Origin: Rhynchopus sp. YZ270_cl-10
Taxonomy: Eukaryota; Euglenozoa; Diplonemea; Diplonemida; Diplonemidae
Direction: 5' to 3'
Length of the DNA: 64,000 bases
Assembly (NCBI GenBank): GCA_964035575.1
Contig: OZ037869.1
Location: forward strand, 124,001-188,000
The notes under the pieces are model-generated. The model searched no databases, had not been told where the DNA came from, and worked only from the letters and a program-made list of their open reading frames with translations. This document shows, in pieces, positions 21,361 to 31,780 of this stretch; within the stretch, counting starts at the first letter, position 1, and every line of letters starts with the position of its first letter. Position numbers and translations under genes: made by a program.

Positions 21361-22329
21361 TCATCCCGAACATTCAGGGTGCACGTAGCGCGTAGCGCGC
21401 CCGGGTTTAGGACCCCTTCTTGAATTTCGAGGGGGCGGTTCATTAGTTCGTTACAGTAGGTCCAGAATCATAGTTCAATTTAACCCCGCTAAGCAACTCA
21501 CTGGTGGTAATGACCAAAACGTGTATCAGCCAAGAACTTGCCCATTTTTTTCAAAATGACCCCGTGACAGTGAGGGTAAAAGCTCGGAAAACCCGAAAAA
21601 GGCCAAAAAAACTCCCCGAAAAGGGAAAACCGAGAACATATTTCGGCAGGGGGGCAGCGTGTTCTCAGAAAAATCCAAAAATTGCCTGTAAAAATCCTTA
21701 GAAAAAACCCGGGTGCCCGATCCAAAAAAATGGAAAAAACCCCAGGGTGCCCGCCCACCCCTGCCCCGATTCGTTGGACAACGCCAAAAGAAAAAGGTTG
21801 AAAACCTAATTGGCCGCCAGCGGGAAAAAAAAAAACGGGTAAGGGTTTGTTTGTCAAATAGCTAAAAAGAAAAAAAAAGCAGTCAAACACATACTTTCAA
21901 TAAATTGAAAGTACGGGTTAGGGGGGGGAAGAAAACACTGCTGGTCTTATCATTCTGATGTATCCTCACATGAATGCAAAGACGACGGGATGTATATAAA
22001 GTGCTGTGACAAGCTTATGATGTAGGGTGCACAGAGCAGAACAGAACCACAAAAAAAAAATGGCGTTGCCAGGTTTGATCTGCACCCTCCGTTCACATAA
22101 AACATGTTCTTGTTCGTTTTTCGCAGTTCTGTATTCTGTACAAGGGATGCATTTCTGAAAAACATTCATTCTGGAACAGGAACCTTATTTAAAATCCTCC
22201 ATATTTTTGGTTTTGAAGCAGCTTTCAAAAGTGAAGAACGTTGATAAAAAAAAAGGGTACACTGCACCTTTTCAACTGTGCACGTAAATATATTCAGTTT
22301 TGCTGGGAATGCCAACAAAAGAGTTGACA

Positions 22330-22368
22330 GTGCAAACGCATCTCCGGAGACCGTGGACGCAGAGGCAC
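22330..22368. repeat. Motif A copy, divergent
   Basis: GTGCAAACGC followed by GTGGACGCAGAGGCAC, with AGTTGACA before it. A weak partial family-B hairpin (AAGC...GCTT, TCACCTT) lies about 80-110 bases to the right, near 22442-22466. Confidence 0.5.
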
Positions 22369-22627
22369 TTTTTGTTTACAAGATGATCCAAGCTTCTTAT
22401 ACTAAGTTACCTCAAAAGAAAAGGTTGGATAGATGATCCCAAGCAGTGGTGCGCTTCGTCACCTTGAAACCCATGCTGGCCTAATCCCATTAGCACTACT
22501 TCCCGACATAGTTACGTGCACGGTATTCAATTACCCCCATAGTACTAATAATGATAAGGGCATGGCGCGTCTTTGATCGTTAGCACAACCAAAAGCCACA
22601 CCCCGTCCAAATTTTTCTTTCAAAATT

Positions 22628-22675
22628 GGTGTTAACCGAAATCCTGTCAATATCGGAACCTTCTTCCGGAACACC
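22628..22675. repeat. Family D element, short divergent copy
   Basis: Begins GGTGTTAACCG, contains CCTGTCAATATCGG and ends CTTCCGGAACACC. It matches the other family-D copies in its core and right end, in the orientation of the 40142 copy. Confidence 0.6.
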
Positions 22676-25524
22676 AAAAAAAAAAAAAAAATGCGAGAAA
22701 ATAGTGTGGCTACCCTGGCACTACCTTCTTTTATATGATTGTGTGTTTTTCTGTTTTCTTTGTTTTTTTTTTTGTTTTTTTGTGTGTAAAAAATCTGTTG
22801 TGGGCAAGTTGTGCCACTCAAGCAGTTCTTCGCAATATTCTTCCCTCTGTAAGAAGAGAAGCTGAAAGTCCGTTGATACTACTCCTTGTAAGTTGTTGGT
22901 GTTTTTTTTTTTTGTTTCTATTTTCTTTATTTTCGAAATGCTGGGAAGAGAAAAAATATGACAAAAAATTTTTGGGCCTCACTTCACCTACAAACAAAAA
23001 TAGTACCCAAAAAATCCATTAAAGAACGGTGCAAGACTCATGGCTATATCATTTTTTTTTTTGTGGGTTGTTCTCTTTAACACCCAGCTCCCCGTTTTAA
23101 TACCTACTTTCGTTATTTTCAAAAAGGGAGTTGGGTATTAGAGTTAACCCTTTTGATGTGACAATCGCCTAACTTGGGTCTGTATCTCAATATCGGCTGA
23201 AGCCTTGCACCGTTCTTTGCCACAAAAATTTTAAAGAAAAAATAAGCAGGCAGGAAGGCTCTTTACGATGAGAATATTAACCAAAAACACCACACTAAGT
23301 GTGCATCTCACTCACACCTCTGGTGGGGCGCAACACTCAACATGAATAAAGGGCTGCCCTGATTGATCTTCCCAGTAATTAGCGAATGCTGCCTGAGTAA
23401 TAACAAAAACAAAGAAAGAAAAGAAACAATGACTTTGCGCACTGAGAGCTTGTGTTCCTTTCTCTCCATTTTGTGTGAACTTCCCTCCACTGAGTAGAAA
23501 GTTCGCGCACACACACATCAGGAATCGGAGACGTTTTGTGCAACTTCGGACGTGCCGAAAAAGAGAGGATAATGTGCCGCACATCTGGACTGAACAAAAG
23601 GGAAGGAAGGAATGAAGAAAGGAAGAAAGGGGAATAAAAGGGGATTCCCAGGAAGGCTCCAAAATTGGTTCGTCACCTTGCACCTTCTTGGGACAGAAAA
23701 CGGGAAGAAAAAACTTGAAAGTGCTGACAACGCTGCCGTTTTATTAGACCCACACGCAACCCTTGTTCTTTTATTGTGCGGGAAATAGCGCAGAGAAAGG
23801 CTACGCGAAGTCACTCATGTAAGAACCCCGGGGAGTGTGGAAAGTACCGTACCCGTGCAGGACGTTCTCGTGGATCTGTGGAAACAAAAAAAAAGGGGGG
23901 GGAAGGGAGAAGAGGGGCAGGGGTGCGGGAGCGGGTTGGGGAGGGGAAGGAAGAAGCGCGGCAGTAAAAGCCTAATACTTGACAAAACAGTGATATTGCA
24001 TGTAACTCTCTCCCTGTGTCCCCTCGCCCCTGTACACCCCCCTCATCCCGCCCCCCATATCATATCACATGTGGTTTTTTTTCGTTGTGTCGACAATCGT
24101 CTAATTGACCCACAGGTGGGTAAATATTAGGCGACTGCCTAACACAACAAAGCGTATTATTTAGGGGAAGTGTATGGGAAAACATGACCCATTGATTTCC
24201 ACACACCATCACACAGCACAATAAGAACCTATTTGCCAACCCGCGTTGATTGACTGGGAGGGGTGCAGTTGGCAGGAATAGACCCTAAGAGGGGGGGAAA
24301 GGGAAACGAGAAAAGGATAGATGACCATAAACATCCTGCTTAAAGCCAGCTTTGAAAAAAATAGACAAAACATTGTTATCTTCAATTGGAGACTCGCTAA
24401 ATGATTCCTTTCATTTTTTTTTTTTTTTTGTATCGATGCAAGCATAGTATGCACTATGTCTAGCAAAAAAATGGACAACTTATTTGCACACCCAAAGGCT
24501 ATTGATTCTTGCCTAATTGTGTTTTTTTTTTTTTCGCGGTCTGCACAAAAAAAAGAGAGCTGGAAAGAGAACTTGAACCTTTTGAACCTGTTGTGATCAG
24601 GGTCAAATGGGTCCCCCTATGACCGTTGTGGGGGACAAAAAAACAAAAAAGATAATAGTTATTGATGACGGTACACCTCTGACTGATACATGATACCAGC
24701 CCGGAGGAAAGAAAAAAAATTGCCTTGAAATACAAAAACCCCCCCAAAAAAAAGAGAAAAAAATGGCAGATGAACAAAACAAAAATCGTTGCAAGAGGAA
24801 TGCGCGCCAACATTGCTCCAGCAGCCTATCACCTTGAAAACCATTTCAATAAAACCCATCAAACAGACACAAGACCATAATAGTCACCCAAATAGAAAAA
24901 GCAGGATCAACAACAGAAACAAGACAGCTCAAAAAGGGAGGTATATTTTTTTGGTCCGCGTAAAAGGGGCTGTTGTTGACTTTCCCGCTCCATGCATGTC
25001 TCACCCCCATACTCCCTGAGTGACTTTTATAAATAGATCACCCTCTCGAGGGTTGAATTTCTCAAGCTTTGGGGATTTGGGGTGTGTGTGTGTGTGTGCA
25101 AAATCTACAAAGTAACACATACACATTTGTTTTCTTTTTTTTTTACAGAAAAGGTTATCCACCTGACAAAATTGTAGACTTCTGTTCGAGAACAGAAAAG
25201 CGTGAGAGCCGCCACAAAAATCTTCATGTACACACTCCATTGATTCTAAAAACGGGAGGGGGCAAAAATCAAAACGAGAAAAGATGGGGTTGAAATGGTG
25301 AACACTTCCCCACCCCAGATCACATATTTTGACAATTATGGAAACTTCTCTGTAAGTGCTCAAGATTGAACAGAGAGAAAGAAGAAACCCCAAACCCTCC
25401 CAGGTAGGTAGCTGAAGTACTGATGTAGTGTGGGGGAGAAGTGAGGAGCACGAGAATCGTCGTCGTGTGTAGACTAAAAGAACCATAAGATGTCAAATGT
25501 CGTTCACCGAACAAAAAAAAGTTA

Positions 25525-25555
25525 GCTTGAAATACAAAGCCCTCGTGACAGTGTA
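25525..25555. repeat. Motif C copy 1
   Basis: GCTTGAAATACAAAGCCCTC followed by GTGACAGTGTA. The same block occurs at 42976 and 48484, always on the plus strand and 3' of a minus-strand gene. Here the secreted-protein stop is about 390 bases away. Confidence 0.7.
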
Positions 25556-25945
25556 CCAAAAAAAAAAAATGATTTGTAAAGTCGCGTGCCTCGCGTGTCT
25601 TTTGTGCACACACATCTACAACAACGGAACACACCATCGACACAACACCGCCAGAGAAAACGCTTTTTCTAGCGTTATCTACACCTTGGTAATGCATCTT
25701 TTTTTGCGTTTGTGGAAACGAAAGCAACAAAAAACCGCCCCACCCTCCACCCAAAACCCAAACCCAAAAAAAATCCCTTGAAAAAAAACGGACAATTTCT
25801 ATTGAAGAAAAAAGCGACCCCTAACTGCCTACGAAACAGCTGTCAGGTTTTTCATCACCGGGTCTTTTCACCTTTTCAGAATTGCGGAGAACACAAGACC
25901 CTGTTATTTATTTTGCCCCTATCCTGACCCACTATACCAAATAGG

Positions 25946-26377
25946 TCAGTTCTGTTTCCGGAGGTCGGGTGTGCCCGCAGGGAGCACGAGGAACATGGGG
26001 GGGAGGTTTGGGTCTAGGGCACGGGTGTGGTTGGAGGGTGCAGCACCACGGGTCTCGTTTGTGCACATGTCTTCGAAGTAGCTGGCATCGAGACCTTCAA
26101 GGCATTGACCGTACTTCAGGGTCTTGACTGAGTAGGGTGTGCCGGTGCACCCTTCTTGCAGGTACACAGACTGCTGGAAGCCCGCTTCAAGGCACTCTCC
26201 CTTCGCGTAGTATCCAAGCGTCGCAGTGAGGCAGGTGTTGGTGGGGAACTTCCATTCGTCGCAGAAGAGGCAGCTTGAGTCCATGCATTGGTTCTGGCTG
26301 AAGAGCGTCTCGCCTGACGTCGCGGCAAAGCAGAAGCACAAAAACAACAGAAGCGACGAGGTTGAAGTCACTATCAT
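25946..26377 (-). CDS. Secreted small cysteine-rich protein
   Basis: A 143-residue protein from the ATG at 26377. Residues about 8-22 form a hydrophobic signal-peptide core (LLLFLCFCFAA) followed by a small-residue cleavage region. The mature part has about nine cysteines spread over residues 30-105 (for example CMDSSCLFC), consistent with disulfide bonds. Two N-glycosylation sequons (NET, NHT) lie near the C-terminus. There is no second membrane span, so I infer secretion or a lumenal location. I do not recognise the family. A TTG two codons upstream is open but is not a likely start. Confidence 0.75.
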   Translation of the reverse strand: MIVTSTSSLLLFLCFCFAATSGETLFSQNQCMDSSCLFCDEWKFPTNTCLTATLGYYAKGECLEAGFQQSVYLQEGCTGTPYSVKTLKYGQCLEGLDASYFEDMCTNETRGAAPSNHTRALDPNLPPMFLVLPAGTPDLRKQN

Positions 26378-27189
26378 GGTCAAGAGTGTTATTTTGTTTT
26401 ATTTCCTGAGGCGGGAGGGAGGATGTTGTGGTGACGAAGCTTTGCGACGTTTGCTTTGCTCGAGCTGAAAAATATTAGCGGATTTTTTTTTGGAAAATAA
26501 TATTGATACAATGGAGACCACCCTGTCGTGATGTCCACGTCAAATACATTTTATTCTTTTGCAACATCCCTAACCCTGAACCGCCCACCCTCCCCTCTAT
26601 TCGTTATCCCGCAATCTGTGCGTAAATTTTTATTTTTTGGCCTCGACGGTCGCTGGGCGTCCCCCTAGATGCAAGCACCGTTGGGGGGGGCTTTGCTTTG
26701 CGCTCAACGTCGGAGGTACACCTCTTGACACAATGAGGGTTTGGAGTGGCTTGCGTTTTCACTACTGGCCTACGCAGTGAACTGAGGCAAAAAATGCGGC
26801 CTAACCGCTGAAGACAGATGAGACTGTTATTTTGAGAAGCACAGTACACGAAGGTCTGTACAACCCAAAAAAAGAGAGATGAATCTAAGTCTTGTGCTTA
26901 GTCAATACTCAAAAAATATGAAAGCAAAAAGAAAAGTTTATAAGATGAACCGAAGCCTCTCGCCTTTGAAGGAAAGAATGGCACGGCAGATGCATGGATG
27001 CATGGAAGCCTCAGAGACGCTCCGATGGAAGGGAGAACTGAATAATTCTTACTTCGCTGGAGACGTCTTAGGGTAACCCGGTGTCTATGGGACACAGGGA
27101 CACGACACAGAAATCAAAAAGTGGAAAGTGGACCACGCCTCCGGAGGGAGGTATGTGGTTAAGGTGTGCAGCGTTGCATCAAGGAAGGT
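26378..27189. other. Intergenic region downstream of the PSAT gene
   Basis: No gene-like frame. It contains a family-B hairpin and, 40 bases on, a second partial B block (AAAGTTTATAAGATGAACC then GAAGCCTCTCGCC). A palindromic GCCTCCGGAGG-like stretch lies near 27140. Confidence 0.5.
26881..26964. repeat. Hairpin family B copy 3, doubled
   Basis: CTAAG (26885-26889), loop TCTTGTG, CTTAG (26897-26901), then TCAATA. About 40 bases later the upstream arm of the family (GAAAAGTTTATAAGATGAAC) begins again but its hairpin is degenerate. This looks like two overlapping insertions or a tandem copy. It lies about 225-305 bases 3' of the PSAT stop. Confidence 0.6.
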
Positions 27190-29457
27190 TCACTGCATCG
27201 CGAAGTGCTGTAGAAGAGGGGTGGTGCAAAGTGGATGTTGTGTGTTGCATACCTTGAGCCACTGCAGCATGGCAGCAACGTCGTCACTGCACACAGTTGC
27301 ACCACACCAGATCCTCAGCCCTGCAGGTGCGTCCCTGTACGCACCAAGGTCGTGCCCAATGCCAGCCTCATCCAGCTGCTTCAACACCTTCTTGATCTTG
27401 TCGGTGGACATAGGCTCTCCGTTCTCCTGCAGGGTGAGACACACACTGGTGGTGGATCTGCACGACTCGTCGCTCGCAAGGAAGTTGATCCAGTCGTTCT
27501 CCTCCACAAACTTCTTCACAACATTGTAGTTCTCGTTCGTCCGCTGAACCGTCCCTTTGTATCCACCAAGGGAGTCGACCCACTTCAGACAGCTCAGGCA
27601 GTCCTCAATGCACATCATGCTCACAGTGTTGATGACGTCACCAGCGCAGACAGCATCAACTGTTTTCCCCAAAATTTTGAAGATCTTTGGAAGAGGGCGA
27701 AGCGCCTTTGCTTCCCGAATTCTCTCCAGTGCGCGTGGAGAGAAGATGATCACACCATGAGCAGCTTCTCCACCAAGAGCCTTCTGCCAAGAGAACGTTG
27801 TGATGTCGAGCTTCTCCCACTGCATCTCCATGGAAAACACTGCGGAGGTGGCGTCACAGATGGTCAATCCTTCTCTGTCATCAGCGATCCAGTCTGCGTT
27901 CCCCACACGAGCGCCACTTGTGGTGCCGTTCCACGGGAATATAACATCATTCTTGAAGTCGGCCTTTGAAAAGTCAGGAATGTCACCATACTCCGCAGGG
28001 TAGGAGTTGTGTGAGAGACCAAGCCCTTCAATGTCCTTCAGCCACGTGGTGCCGAAGGACTCGTAGTGGAACACGTCAACATCACGTCCTCCCAACAGAG
28101 ACCAGATGATCATCTCCACAGCACCGGTGTCTGACGCAGGCACGATGCCTGCTTTGTACCCTTCGGGGCAGCCAAGCAGGCGCAGGGTCTCCGACGTACA
28201 CTTGTTGATGCGCTGCTTGCACACTGCAGCACGGTGCGACCTGCCCAGCACTTTGTTTTCGTCGCGGTACCAGTTGAAGACTGGGGGCTTTGCACAGGGC
28301 CCTGACGAGAAGTTTGGGCACGCCGTCTTCTTCGCAGGCTGCTCACCTTCGAAGATGTAGTACTTCAGCCACTGCAGCACGATGGCGACGTCGTCGCTGC
28401 ACACAGTCGCACCACACCAGATTCTCAGCCCTGCAGGTGCGTCCCTGTACGCACCAAGGTCGTGCCCAATGCCAGCCTCATCCAGCTGCTTCAACACCTT
28501 CTTGATCTTGTCGGTGGACATAGGCTCTCCGTTCTCCTGCAGGGTGAGACACACACTGGTGGTGGATCTGCACGACTCGTCGCTCGCAAGGAAGTTGATC
28601 CAGTCGTTCTCCTCCACAAACTTCTTCACAACATTGTAGTTCTCGTTCGTCCTCTGAACAGTCCCTTTGTATCCACCAAGGGAGTCGACCCACTTCAGAC
28701 AGCTCAGGCAGTCCTCAATGCACATCATGCTCACAGTGTTGATGACGTCACCAGCGCAGACAGCATCAACTGTTTTCCCCAAAATTTTGAAGATCTTTGG
28801 AAGAGGGCGAAGCGCCTTTGCTTCCCGAATTCTCTCCAGTGCGCGTGGAGAGAAGATGATCACACCATGAGCAGCTTCTCCACCAAGAGCCTTCTGCCAA
28901 GAGAACGTTGTGATGTCGAGCTTCTCCCACTGCATCTCCATGGAAAACACTGCGGAGGTGGCGTCACAGATGGTCAATCCTTCTCTGTCATCAGCGATCC
29001 AGTCTGCGTTCCGCACACGAGCACCACTTGTGGTGCCGTTCCACGGGAATATAACATCATTCTTGAAGTCGGCCTTTGAAAAGTCAGGAATGTCACCATA
29101 CTCCGCAGGGTAGGAGTTGTGTGAGAGACCAAGCCCTTCAATGTCCTTCAGCCACGTGGTGCCGAAGGACTCGTAGTGGAACACGTCAACATCACGTCCT
29201 CCCAACAGAGACCAGATGATCATCTCCACAGCACCGGTGTCTGACGCAGGCACGATGCCTGCTTTGTACCCTTCGGGGCAGCCAAGCAGGCGCAGGGTCT
29301 CCGACGTACACTTGTTGATGCGCTGCTTGCACACTGCAGCACGGTGCGACCTGCCCAGCACTTTGTTTTCGTCGGGAAACTCGTTGAACGACGGTGACTT
29401 GGCACATGGTCCACTGCTGAAGCACGCACTCTTCGGTTTCACCTCCGGAGGAACCAT
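27190..29457 (-). CDS. serC: Double phosphoserine aminotransferase (tandem in-frame fusion)
   Basis: A single 755-codon frame from the ATG at 29457 encodes two consecutive PSAT domains, each about 370 residues. PSAT converts 3-phosphohydroxypyruvate and glutamate to phosphoserine and 2-oxoglutarate. Both copies contain FSSGPCAK, LGRSHRA, IVPASDTGAVEM, WNGTTSGARV, ICDATSA and the PLP-lysine motif FSWQKALGGEAAHG. They match the bacterial/archaeal short PSAT subfamily rather than the usual eukaryotic SerC. The repeat period is 1110 bp. The central part of each unit is nearly identical at the DNA level, while the N-terminal ends and the linker (YYIFEGEQPAKKTACPN) differ. After LQWLK of copy 2, a GTATGC...ACAG stretch (27208-27252, 45 nt, in frame) may be an intron, giving a 740-residue product ending HFAMQ. 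Confidence 0.93.
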   Translation of the reverse strand: MVPPEVKPKSACFSSGPCAKSPSFNEFPDENKVLGRSHRAAVCKQRINKCTSETLRLLGCPEGYKAGIVPASDTGAVEMIIWSLLGGRDVDVFHYESFGTTWLKDIEGLGLSHNSYPAEYGDIPDFSKADFKNDVIFPWNGTTSGARVRNADWIADDREGLTICDATSAVFSMEMQWEKLDITTFSWQKALGGEAAHGVIIFSPRALERIREAKALRPLPKIFKILGKTVDAVCAGDVINTVSMMCIEDCLSCLKWVDSLGGYKGTVQRTNENYNVVKKFVEENDWINFLASDESCRSTTSVCLTLQENGEPMSTDKIKKVLKQLDEAGIGHDLGAYRDAPAGLRIWCGATVCSDDVAIVLQWLKYYIFEGEQPAKKTACPNFSSGPCAKPPVFNWYRDENKVLGRSHRAAVCKQRINKCTSETLRLLGCPEGYKAGIVPASDTGAVEMIIWSLLGGRDVDVFHYESFGTTWLKDIEGLGLSHNSYPAEYGDIPDFSKADFKNDVIFPWNGTTSGARVGNADWIADDREGLTICDATSAVFSMEMQWEKLDITTFSWQKALGGEAAHGVIIFSPRALERIREAKALRPLPKIFKILGKTVDAVCAGDVINTVSMMCIEDCLSCLKWVDSLGGYKGTVQRTNENYNVVKKFVEENDWINFLASDESCRSTTSVCLTLQENGEPMSTDKIKKVLKQLDEAGIGHDLGAYRDAPAGLRIWCGATVCSDDVAAMLQWLKVCNTQHPLCTTPLLQHFAMQ

Positions 29458-29683
29458 TTTTCGTTCTTTCCCTTTTTGCCTTTCCTAGTTGTGAGGTGAT
29501 TTATTTGGAGGGTTTACAAAAGGGCAACAATACAAAAAACCCCCAACTTTTTTTATTTCAAAATCGGAACGGTGTGCAGTTGCACCTTTTTTTTCGTGCA
29601 ATCACCACATTCATTTTATATGTTAACCAAAACTCGCCTTGCCTTCGATTCCAGGCAAAAAAAAAACTTGCGACCTTTTATTC

Positions 29684-30757
29684 TTATATTTTGAGAGTCG
29701 GGTCGAATTTGTGTATTGCAACCTCAGCTTCGAGCTGCTTGATGCGGGCGGCTTGTTCTGCAGCGTGGAGGGCATGTTTTTTGTCCGAGTCGTCTAGGGT
29801 AGTGTAGAGCTCGTAGATGCATTGGGAGAGGGCTGCGAAGCGGAGGGGCTGCGACTCCTGGAAAGGAGGCACCGTGTCCGCGACCTCGCCTGAGCAGTGC
29901 GTCGCCACGAAGAGTTGGAAGTAGCGCTCCATCGCGAGGACCAGCGCAACGGAGTCTGCCTCTGCCAGCAGCATCTCCTCCCACGCACTGTCCGCCTCCG
30001 CACGCCCCACACGGCTGTCCTCCACACGGTCCAGCCGCCCCGCTTCGTCCAGCAGATATGCACACATCTCCTCCTCCTCGTCCGCATCCGCATCAGCAGC
30101 ACGCCTCTGCCACACAGCACCCTTCCGCGACAGAATGTCCTTCAAGAAGTGCACCGGATGGTTCCCCTTCGCCCGCAGGATTTCTACGCTCGCCACCTTC
30201 GCCTTAAACGCGCTGGGGGTGTCGCTGAAGGGCGCCGGGTCCGCCCCAGGAAGCAGTGTCACAGCACGCTCCTTGGTTCTGCTGTCGTCGGACTGCGCGA
30301 CCTTGAGGCACCACTGCTCGCCGTCGTGGATGCGGGTGTACGAGACAACGCTGTCGTCGCGCTCTGCAAGGAAGCTGAGGCTGAAGAAGCTGTCGCCCTT
30401 AGCAGTGTATGTGTGGAGGCAGTCCTCACGCCCCTTCTCGAAGGAGTCGTAGAGGACGTTTGTCTTCAGGTTTGTGATGCGCAGGCGAAGGCCGTCGCCA
30501 CGGCGCACAAAGGTTGTGCGCACCTCACTGCCGTACTGCTCCACAAGCGTGCCTTCGTCCTTCGTGCACTCATCTGCACCCATCAGCCCCTTCACCCTCG
30601 ACCCGCTTGTCCGGTCCAGCTCGTCACGGTCTGCAAGAATCGCAATACGCCGCTCGAGACTCGTCTTCTTCTTCTCAATCGCCATGCACCGTGCCTCCAA
30701 CTCCTCCACACGCGACTGCGTCCAGGCCAGCTCTCCTTCGCTACCCAACGCCTTCAC
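29684..30757 (-). CDS. Unknown protein with terminal coiled coils
   Basis: The frame is open from a GTG at 30757, with an in-frame TAA just upstream. The first ATG is at 30685, giving 333 residues. The region before the GTG ends CCAACCAACAG, a good splice acceptor, so the coding part may begin in an unseen upstream exon, or this AG may be a leader splice site. Residues 13-45 and the last 30 residues are Glu/Lys/Arg-rich and look coiled-coil. The middle part (about 80-200) alternates hydrophobic strands and looks like a folded beta domain. An acidic stretch (DADADEEEE) lies near 225. No known motif. It abuts a MITE-like insertion on its 5' side. Confidence 0.7.
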   Translation of the reverse strand: MKALGSEGELAWTQSRVEELEARCMAIEKKKTSLERRIAILADRDELDRTSGSRVKGLMGADECTKDEGTLVEQYGSEVRTTFVRRGDGLRLRITNLKTNVLYDSFEKGREDCLHTYTAKGDSFFSLSFLAERDDSVVSYTRIHDGEQWCLKVAQSDDSRTKERAVTLLPGADPAPFSDTPSAFKAKVASVEILRAKGNHPVHFLKDILSRKGAVWQRRAADADADEEEEMCAYLLDEAGRLDRVEDSRVGRAEADSAWEEMLLAEADSVALVLAMERYFQLFVATHCSGEVADTVPPFQESQPLRFAALSQCIYELYTTLDDSDKKHALHAAEQAARIKQLEAEVAIHKFDPTLKI

Positions 30758-31780
30758 AGCTGTTGGTTGGGGTTATGGTTATGAGGAAAGGCGACAACCA
30801 AAGCGCAAACTATTGAACCTCTGCACAGACGCAGACAAAAGGATAGGGGAGCCTATGCACCGGCTATTCCTTCATTTGGCTCGGAAAATTTGGCGCCTTT
30901 CGGCAAAAAAACCCAAAAATAGATGAAACTACCCTATATACCTCACCAAAAATCACTTTCCGCCGGGTTTCAGGCACTTTTGAGCCTTTTTTCTTCAATT
31001 TTTTTTTTGAAAAAAATCTGCAAAAAAACTGAAAATGGCAAAGGCAAATCCAGTGTAAAATGACAATTTTCAACAAAATGTGCGTTTAAATGTGCCAACG
31101 GGCAGCATTTTGTTTAAATTTTTGCTCATTTGAGTCCACAGAGTCCCAAAAAATGCATTGCCGGGGTCGTAGGTCAAAAAAGACTTAGAAATTTCAATTT
31201 AAAATCAAAAGGAGCCTAAATTACCGGTATAGGCTCCCCTAAAAAGGAGAAAAGAACAAAACTTAAATTTGCCTCACAACAGCTCCAAAATATGGCAACG
31301 GGGAAGGGTGGGGAGGTAAACAATACCAATTAGCTGCTCCTGTGCGTTCGCCGCATCACAGACAGCTTGGTCGAGATGCTTTGCAAGATCCTTGCGTGTG
31401 TGCACTGATTGCAGCATCGGGGGAACGAAGGGGGAGAGGGACAATACAGTCCTTCAAGCTACCACGCTGAGGGGACACAATGCACGAAACGTGCAAGATA
31501 TGGGTGTAAATGGTGTGTATGTATGGTGTATTGGGGTCTGTTAGGGGAATATTGTAAAGAGACATATACACCATCTGATGTGTTTCTGTTGCAACACTCT
31601 TCGCAAAGTCATTCTTCGGTGAGAAAGATGGCACAATGCATGTAGCAGGGAACGGCTTAGGTATATGATAGAGTACGAAAAAAATGAATTGTTTTCTTTG
31701 TTCAGTTTGGTTTGTTGTGCATCTATTGAAGAGGAAGAAGAAGCATCTATCTAAGCCACGAAAGTCCTCACGCCACACAT
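30758..31780. other. Intergenic region carrying a MITE-like insertion
   Basis: The left 480 bases are mostly the inverted-repeat element described separately. The right part (31243-31780), between the element and the EB1 stop, has no gene-like frame. Confidence 0.5.
30846..31239. mobile_element. MITE-like element with TA target duplication
   Basis: A 394-bp AT-rich element whose ends read GGGGAGCCTATGCACCGG on the left and, inverted, GGGGAGCCTATACCGG on the right. Each end is bounded by TA (30844-30845 and 31240-31241), the target duplication of Tc1/mariner-type transposons. There is no coding capacity, so it is a non-autonomous element. It sits immediately upstream of the unknown coiled-coil gene. 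Confidence 0.75.

Larger units (their letters stand above)
19660..21770. mobile_element. Foldback-like repeat element 1
   Basis: The left arm (about 19660-19800) reads GGGTGCCCGGG then repeated TTTTTTCTAAGGATTTTA blocks about 38 bases apart. The right arm (about 21645-21770) carries the inverse: ATCCTTAGAAAAAACCCGGG and then GGGTGCCC. Between them lie a heptamer array, a 125-bp block bounded by GCCTGCGGCGCCATTTT, and the 20-mer GCGCCGCAGGCGCACGGTAC, which is found inverted at 39621. No transposase frame is visible. It is best described as a non-autonomous foldback or MITE-like element. The boundaries are approximate because the arms are imperfect and no target duplication was identified. Confidence 0.5.
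21771..25945. other. Long AT-rich region without a supported gene
   Basis: About 4.2 kb with many A/T homopolymers. It includes a motif-A copy (22330), a family-D element (22628), a motif-C copy (25525) and TCACCTT tails like those of family B near 22460, 23667 and 24828. A GGGGAGGGG-type purine-rich patch lies at 23890-23950. No frame has gene-like codon use, and I see no structured RNA I can name. Confidence 0.5.
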
